Origin: Candidatus Bathyarchaeota archaeon
Lineage (GTDB): Archaea; Thermoproteota; Bathyarchaeia; Bathyarchaeales; Bathyarchaeaceae
Assembly: GCA_020344435.1 (NCBI GenBank)
Contig: CP070826.1
Location: 102,001-112,767, forward strand
Reading direction: 5' to 3'
Length of the DNA: 10,767 nucleotides
In this document: positions 6,071 through 10,767 of the stretch, piece by piece
Layout: the number at the start of each line of letters is the position of its first letter
Numbering within the stretch: position 1 is the first letter of the stretch
The notes under the pieces: model-generated
What the model was told of the DNA's origin: nothing
What the model saw: only the letters and a program-made list of their open reading frames with translations
Database searches by the model: none
Translations under genes and position numbers: made by a program

Positions 6071-6952
6071 ATGGTAGATGAGAAAGCAATTGAAGACTTC
6101 ACGGTCAAGCTGCTGCAACTGGCTGTCACAGAACTGCCCAAAGATGTGAAAGCTGCTCTTCAGAGAGCTTATTGTGAAGAGAAGAGCGATGCTGGGAAAA
6201 CCCAGCTGAAAGCCATACTGGACAACGTAAACTTGGCTGAAAAGACGCGCACACCCATGTGCCAAGACACTGGAGTAATCATCTTCTACGTCAAGGCTGG
6301 CACCCAAGTTGAGAATCTCGGCAAGATAGAGAACGCTCTACACAGAGCTACGATAAGAGCTACCAGAGAGGTCCCCCTACGCCCAAACGCCGTCAACCCG
6401 CTCACCCAAAAGAATTCAGGGGACAACACCGGTAGATTCTTACCATTCATAAATTGGGAAGTCACGTCTGGAGACACCCTAGAACTAACCGTATTTCCGA
6501 AGGGTGGCGGTTCTGAAAACGTCTGCGCACTAGGCATGCTACGCCCAGGAGACGGCGTTAAAGGATTGAAGAAGTTTGTTGTTGACACACTGATAAAATC
6601 AGGGGCCAAACCATGCCCCCCGAACATCTTGGGCGTCGCTGTCGGAGGGGGCGCGGACATCGCAATGAAACTGGCAAAGAAGGCGCTGTTGAAGCCGCTT
6701 GATGCGCCAAATCCCGACCCAGAGCTGGAGAAGCTTGAGCGCGAGTTGTTTGAGGCTGCAAACATGACTGGAATTGGACCTATGGGATTGGGCGGCACTT
6801 CCACAGTGCTCGGTGTGAACATCGATTATGCCCACAGACACCCCGCCTCCTACCCGGTGGCTGTTGCATTTCAGTGCTGGGCTGCTAGGAGAGCTTCAGC
6901 GCGAATCCACAAAGATGGAAAGGTTGAGTACTTAACTCATAAGGTGGTGTAA
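6071..6952 (+). CDS. Class I fumarate hydratase, alpha (N-terminal type) subunit
   Basis: A 293-residue protein, the usual size of the separate archaeal alpha subunit. With the beta subunit it forms an oxygen-sensitive [4Fe-4S] hydratase that interconverts malate and fumarate. The three expected cluster cysteines are visible: C64 in RTPMCQDTGV, C182 in AKPCPPNILGVAVGGG and C269 in AFQCWAARRA. GGGSENVCALGMLRPGDG (136-153) and IGPMGLGGTSTVLG (235-248) are typical family blocks. The related L(+)-tartrate dehydratase alpha subunit is the alternative, but the neighbouring fumarate reductase-type genes favour fumarase. I chose ATG at 6071, with GGAG 9 bases before it, over a TTG at 6056. It is the first gene of a four-gene operon and reads away from radA. 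Confidence 0.92.
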   Translation: MVDEKAIEDFTVKLLQLAVTELPKDVKAALQRAYCEEKSDAGKTQLKAILDNVNLAEKTRTPMCQDTGVIIFYVKAGTQVENLGKIENALHRATIRATREVPLRPNAVNPLTQKNSGDNTGRFLPFINWEVTSGDTLELTVFPKGGGSENVCALGMLRPGDGVKGLKKFVVDTLIKSGAKPCPPNILGVAVGGGADIAMKLAKKALLKPLDAPNPDPELEKLERELFEAANMTGIGPMGLGGTSTVLGVNIDYAHRHPASYPVAVAFQCWAARRASARIHKDGKVEYLTHKVV

Positions 6953-6955
6953 GAA

Positions 6956-7555
6956 TTGACAGTCTACAAGCTCAGAACACCGATTTCGGAGGAAGACGTA
7001 CGGAAACTAAAAGTGAACGACACAATCTACGTCACAGGCACAATCTTTACCGCACGTGACGAAGCCCACCACAGAGCACTAGAATTCTACAAAGAAGGAA
7101 AAGATATTCCCCTTGATCTGCAAGGACTCGCAGTCTTTCACTGCGGTCCTATAGTGAAGAAGAAAGATGAAAAGTGGATCATAGTCGCGGCCGGTCCGAC
7201 CACGAGCACACGAATGGATCTATTCGAAGACGAGTTCATCAAGAACTTCAAGGTGCGAGTTGTTATAGGCAAGGGTGGAATGGGCAAGAAGACTACGGAT
7301 GCCATGAAAAAGTACGGCGCAGTCTACGGCGCTTTCACTGGAGGCGCTGCCGTTCTCGCGGCGAAGGCCGTAAAAAACGTGAAAAGCGTGGAGTGGCATG
7401 ACCTAGGAATGCCCGAGGCGATGTGGGTTCTGAATGTTGAAGACTTCGGACCATTGACCGTTGCCATTGACACCTACGGAAATAACCTTTTTGAGGACGT
7501 CCAAAAGAGCGTGGAAGAAATCAGACAGAAGATTTATGAAAAACTGAGTGTATAA
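6956..7555 (+). CDS. Class I fumarate hydratase, beta (C-terminal type) subunit
   Basis: A complete 199-residue protein. The family's swivelling beta domain supplies substrate-binding residues to the alpha-subunit cluster site. Characteristic blocks are LKVNDTIYVTGTIFTARDEAHHR (about 18-41), FHCGPIVKK, AAGPTTSTRMD (73-83), VIGKGGMG (102-109), GAVYGAFTGGAAVLA (119-133) and the end of the domain, WHDLGMPEAMWVLNVEDFGP. The start is TTG at 6956, only 3 bases after the alpha-subunit stop, with GGTGGTG at the end of the alpha gene as ribosome site; the two are therefore probably translated together. It could be a tartrate dehydratase beta subunit by family alone. The flavoprotein gene follows after a 38-base gap. 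Confidence 0.92.
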   Translation: MTVYKLRTPISEEDVRKLKVNDTIYVTGTIFTARDEAHHRALEFYKEGKDIPLDLQGLAVFHCGPIVKKKDEKWIIVAAGPTTSTRMDLFEDEFIKNFKVRVVIGKGGMGKKTTDAMKKYGAVYGAFTGGAAVLAAKAVKNVKSVEWHDLGMPEAMWVLNVEDFGPLTVAIDTYGNNLFEDVQKSVEEIRQKIYEKLSV

Positions 7556-7580
7556 CGAGTTCTCCTTTATTCATGATACT

Positions 7581-7585
7581 GGAGG
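7581..7585 (+). promoter_or_regulatory. Shine-Dalgarno site that decides the non-standard start of the flavoprotein gene
   Basis: A perfect GGAGG is followed by 8 bases and then ACG at 7594. The site lies within a five-codon mini-ORF (ATG at 7573, TAA at 7588-7590) that is in the same frame as the flavoprotein. No ATG, GTG or TTG lies between this TAA and the conserved FAD-binding fingerprint. Confidence 0.6.
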
Positions 7586-7593
7586 CCTAACAG

Positions 7594-9294
7594 ACGGAAA
7601 AAGTAAGTCATGATGTAATTATTGTTGGAGCTGGTATAGCTGGCCTGAGAGCTGCCATCTCCGCTGCTGAGACTAGCAAAGCACTTGACGTTGCAGTCGT
7701 CTCAAAGGTTTACCCTGTACGCTCACATTCTGTTTGTGCACAAGGCGGATCGGCTGCGGTGATGAGGAAAGAGGATTCGTACGACCTCCACGCTTGGGAC
7801 ACGGTTAAGGGAGCGGATTTCCTAGCAGATCAGGATGTTGTGGAATTTTTCGTAGAACACGCGCCTAAAGAGCTTGTCAGGCTAGAACATTTGGGATGCC
7901 CTTGGAGCAGAACTCCCGAAGGAAAAATAAGTCAACGCCCCTTCGGCGGACACAGCTTCCCGAGAGCCTGCTTTGCAGCTGACATGACGGGACTCGTCGA
8001 AATGCACACGCTATATGGAAGAGCCATTACGCAAGAGAACATAAAATTCTATGACGAATGGTTCGTCACCTCTATCGTCGTCGAGGATAATATTGCCAAA
8101 GGCTTAACAGCCATAGAAATGAGAACTGGCGAGATGCAGGCATTACACGCAAAAGCCATCATAATGGCGACTGGCGGGTATGCTAGGATCTATGAGTTCA
8201 CAACATTCTCACACACTTCAACTGGCGATGGAATGACCATTGTCTACAGAGCAGGCGTACCTCTAAAGGACATGGAATTCGTTCAATTCCACCCTACTGG
8301 CATGATCCCGCAGGGAGTACTGATAACCGGAGGAGCCCGTGGCGAAGGAGGATACCTAATCAACGCAGAAGGCGAGCGTTTTATGAAACGTTACGCCCCC
8401 GAAAAAATGGAGTTGGCTCCACGCGACATAGTTGCCAGAGCGGAGACAACTGAGATTCAGGAAGGACGGGGCATCGAAGGTCCCTACGGGCCCTACATAG
8501 CACTAGATCTCAGACACCTCGGTGAAGATAAAATAAACGAGAGGTTGCCACTCATACGCGATGTCGCCATCAAGCTCGGTGGAGTAGATCCGGTCGAGGA
8601 CCCAATACCAATCAAGCCAGCAGCTCATTACTCCATGGGAGGAATTCACGCCAACATAAAAACCGAGACCCTAGTTTCGGGACTCTACGCTGCAGGTGAA
8701 TGCTCATGCTTGAGCGCCCATGGAGCGAACAGACTCGGCACAAACTCGACGAGTGGTTGCCTAGTCTTCGGCTTTGTTGCTGGAGAAGAAGCCGCAAAAC
8801 ACGCCCTATCTAGCAGTTTCAGAGAAGTCTCAAATGACAAAATCCTAGCAGAGGAGACAAGAGTCTTTGACAAGATCCTTGGTGGTGAGGGCGACGAAAG
8901 AGTTCCCCTCATCCGAGATGAGATGAGGCGCATCATGAGCGAGAAGGTGTGGGTCTTTAGGAGCGGTGATGACCTTGAGAAAGCCCTGAAAGAATTATTA
9001 GAACTCAAGAGACGGTTCAGGGATGTGAGAATTGAAGACAAAGGCAGAGGCTTCAACACTGGACTAGTCGAAGCAATACAGCTCGACTTCACGTTGGACC
9101 TTGCCGAAATCACAGTTGCTTGCGCTCTTGCCAGAACAGAGTCAAGAGGCGCCCACACCCGACGGGATTATCCAAAACGTGAGGACAAGAACTGGCTAAA
9201 ACACATTCTAGCCTACTACACGAAGCAAGGACCAAGACTCGAGTATATACCTGTCACAATAACCAAATGGCCTCCCACAATGAGGGCCTACTAG
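7594..9294 (+). CDS. Succinate dehydrogenase/fumarate reductase flavoprotein subunit (SdhA/TfrA type)
   Basis: A protein of about 566 residues that interconverts fumarate and succinate at a bound FAD. Seen in order: Rossmann fingerprint VGAGIAG (11-17), RSHSVCAQGG with H45 at the position that carries covalent FAD in E. coli fumarate reductase, QFHPTG (H233), GARGEGG (R249), APRD (R277, likely proton-transfer arginine), HYSMGG (H345), GANRLGTNS (R380) and the C-terminal SRGAHTRRDYP block ending PPTMRAY. All catalytic residues I can check are kept. The only long-known starts in frame (GTG 7759, ATG 7762) would delete the FAD fingerprint. The true start must lie between TAA 7588-7590 and codon 7609, and only ACG at 7594, 8 bases after GGAGG, is plausible. 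The iron-sulphur subunit begins 10 bases after its stop. Confidence 0.93.
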   Translation, partial: TEKVSHDVIIVGAGIAGLRAAISAAETSKALDVAVVSKVYPVRSHSVCAQGGSAAVMRKEDSYDLHAWDTVKGADFLADQDVVEFFVEHAPKELVRLEHLGCPWSRTPEGKISQRPFGGHSFPRACFAADMTGLVEMHTLYGRAITQENIKFYDEWFVTSIVVEDNIAKGLTAIEMRTGEMQALHAKAIIMATGGYARIYEFTTFSHTSTGDGMTIVYRAGVPLKDMEFVQFHPTGMIPQGVLITGGARGEGGYLINAEGERFMKRYAPEKMELAPRDIVARAETTEIQEGRGIEGPYGPYIALDLRHLGEDKINERLPLIRDVAIKLGGVDPVEDPIPIKPAAHYSMGGIHANIKTETLVSGLYAAGECSCLSAHGANRLGTNSTSGCLVFGFVAGEEAAKHALSSSFREVSNDKILAEETRVFDKILGGEGDERVPLIRDEMRRIMSEKVWVFRSGDDLEKALKELLELKRRFRDVRIEDKGRGFNTGLVEAIQLDFTLDLAEITVACALARTESRGAHTRRDYPKREDKNWLKHILAYYTKQGPRLEYIPVTITKWPPTMRAY

Positions 9295-9304
9295 AGGGCT
9301 TGAT

Positions 9305-10767
9305 ATGTCTCCAGAAATAGAGAAAGTTGTCGAATTCCAGATACACCGATTCGATCCTGAAAAGAGCAAACACTACCTCTCTCAATACCCTGTACCTGCC
9401 CGCACGGGAATGACCATACTTGATGCTTTCCACTACATTAAAGATAATCTGGATGGAACGCTCACTTTCAGACACCAATGCAGGATGGGGCAATGTGGAA
9501 GTTGTGGAGTTATGGTCAACGGTAAGGCAATGTTGGCATGCTACACGCAGGTGCTGCAACTCGGAGTTGACCGCCTAGAGATTGAACCTCTCTCCAACCT
9601 GCCAATAATAAAGGACTTGGTGGTAGATTTCGATTCCTTCTTCACGAAGTTCTTAAAGGTTAATCCGCTTCTGATAAAAGCTTCAGAGGAACTCAGGAAG
9701 ACCACCGAATTCATCCAGACTCCGGATGATCTTAAGAAGTACTGGGACAAATCAATCTGTACGAAGTGTTCTCTTTGCTACGCGTCTTGTCCGATCGAAA
9801 TTGATGCCAGATTCCTCGGACCCGCTAGCCTAGCCTCCAATTACAGATTCATCATGGACACGCGCGATGAAGGTCTCAGCCAACGATTGAAAGATGCATC
9901 AGAAACCATATGGCTGTGCACCTCATGTGCTTCCTGTACACTAAACTGCCCCAAGGAGATCGACTGTGCAGGCGCACTTGATGATGAACGTGGACTCATT
10001 GTGGAAGATGGAATGCTTGTACCCCGAATCGCTAAAGACGTCTTGAGCAGTGTGCTTAAGTATCACAACCCTGTGCGCATGGCTCCAAGGAAGAGGGCGG
10101 AATGGAGTGCAGGTTTGGAGATCAAGGAGCTTCCAACCGTTAGGAAGACGGATATCCTATACTTTGTGGGTTGCTTGCCCGCCTATGACGAGCGGAATCA
10201 GGAGATAGCTCGGTCTATGGCTCAACTACTTAGAAAAATGAAACATGAATTTGCCATTCTGGGGGACAAGGAGTGGTGCTGTGGGGATCACGTACTAAGA
10301 CTCGGCGAGAAAGGACTCTTTGAAGAACTTGCAGAGCATAACATCTCCATGTTCAAAGAATACGCGTTCAACAAGGCCGTAACTCTATCGCCTCATTGTT
10401 ATTACGTCTTCAGAAACGAAAAACCATATGTGGACGCCAGAATCAAAACGCAACACCATACTCAGCTCCTTGCAGAAGCCATTGGAGATGGAACACTCAA
10501 GCCTTCCAAGGCAATTAGGGCGAAAGCTACCTACCATGACCCTTGCTTCCTAGGCAGGCGAAGTGACGTCTATGACGAGCCAAGAGAGATTCTGAAGGCA
10601 ATACCCGGTTTGGAACTGGTTGAGATGAAAAGATCAAGAGAAAATAGTTTCTGCTGCGGAGGAGGGGCTGGAAGAGTCTGGACAGAGGAGGCAACACCTG
10701 AGAATCGGCCCAGTGTAGAGCGGGCTAAAGAAGCACTTGAACTCGGAGTCAACATTATCGCCACTGC
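9305..10767 (+). CDS. TfrB-like fusion: SdhB-type iron-sulphur subunit plus HdrD-like CCG region (cut by the right edge)
   Basis: The open frame gives 487 residues and runs off the right edge. Residues 1-110 form a [2Fe-2S] ferredoxin domain (C59-x4-C64-x2-C67-x11-C79). Two [4Fe-4S] motifs follow: C152/C155/C158/C162-P and C205/C208/C211/C215-P. The C-terminal part has two CCG motifs as in heterodisulfide reductase HdrD/HdrB: C290-x34-C325-C326-x35-S362-x2-C365, and C414-x35-C450-C451-GGGAG with its last pair beyond the edge. SdhB normally ends near residue 240; the fusion to a CCG region matches methanogen thiol:fumarate reductase TfrB, which uses CoM-SH and CoB-SH. The physiological donor here is not shown by the sequence; a thiol pair or a quinone through an SdhE-like route are both possible. 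The first CCG motif has Ser where Cys is expected. GAGGG precedes the ATG by 6 bases. Confidence 0.92.
   Translation, partial: MSPEIEKVVEFQIHRFDPEKSKHYLSQYPVPARTGMTILDAFHYIKDNLDGTLTFRHQCRMGQCGSCGVMVNGKAMLACYTQVLQLGVDRLEIEPLSNLPIIKDLVVDFDSFFTKFLKVNPLLIKASEELRKTTEFIQTPDDLKKYWDKSICTKCSLCYASCPIEIDARFLGPASLASNYRFIMDTRDEGLSQRLKDASETIWLCTSCASCTLNCPKEIDCAGALDDERGLIVEDGMLVPRIAKDVLSSVLKYHNPVRMAPRKRAEWSAGLEIKELPTVRKTDILYFVGCLPAYDERNQEIARSMAQLLRKMKHEFAILGDKEWCCGDHVLRLGEKGLFEELAEHNISMFKEYAFNKAVTLSPHCYYVFRNEKPYVDARIKTQHHTQLLAEAIGDGTLKPSKAIRAKATYHDPCFLGRRSDVYDEPREILKAIPGLELVEMKRSRENSFCCGGGAGRVWTEEATPENRPSVERAKEALELGVNIIAT

Noticed and set aside
5957..6307. 116-residue minus-strand ORF across the radA-fumarase spacer.
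   Set aside because: Most of it is antisense to fumarase alpha and the rest crosses the dyad and promoter; no family resemblance.
6286..6841. Long minus-strand open frames across the fumarase alpha gene.
   Set aside because: They are antisense to a clear conserved gene, have Ser/Pro-rich translations with no recognisable domain and no ribosome site.
7759..9294. A shorter flavoprotein starting at GTG 7759 or ATG 7762.
   Set aside because: This would remove the FAD fingerprint VGAGIAG and the SH-x5-GG histidine block, both clearly encoded in the same frame upstream.

Overview
The window looks like a piece of an archaeal chromosome, probably from an uncultured member of the TACK group (Bathyarchaeia-like is my guess, not proven). 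The evidence is a RadA-type recombinase with an N-terminal helix-hairpin-helix domain, an archaeal/eukaryotic NEMF/Rqc2-type protein, two-subunit class I fumarase, TATA-like promoter elements and Shine-Dalgarno-led genes. Base composition is moderate and shows no sharp break. I see no tRNA, rRNA, CRISPR array, transposase or phage gene.

Left part (1-3872), all on the minus strand. A dihydroorotase-type amidohydrolase runs off the left edge (1-819). A gene-poor stretch of about 380 bases follows (820-1200), holding a strong inverted repeat and a doubtful small ORF. Next come a CBS-pair protein with a C-terminal zinc ribbon (1201-1776) and a full-length NEMF/Rqc2/RqcH homologue (1857-3872).

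Middle part (3873-5779). A 90-residue three-helix membrane protein that resembles the EMC6 core (4034-4306, +) is divergent from the NEMF gene. It converges on a two-gene minus-strand unit: radA (start at 5779) followed one base later by an unrecognised helical protein (4333-4779).

Right part (5780-10767). A divergent promoter region with a striking dyad separates radA from a plus-strand operon: fumarase alpha (6071-6952), fumarase beta (6956-7555), a succinate dehydrogenase/fumarate reductase flavoprotein (7594-9294), and an iron-sulphur subunit fused to an HdrD-like CCG region (9305 to the right edge). This fused subunit is the architecture of methanogen thiol:fumarate reductase (TfrAB). 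Together these enzymes would convert malate to fumarate and fumarate to succinate, or run the reverse, which is the C4 branch of a reductive or incomplete TCA cycle.

Two genes, the dihydroorotase and the flavoprotein, have no ATG, GTG or TTG that could start the conserved protein. Both have a perfect GGAGG exactly 8 bases before a near-cognate codon (ATC and ACG). This is the most unusual signal in the window, together with the dyad before the fumarase operon and the altered first CCG motif of the TfrB-like protein.
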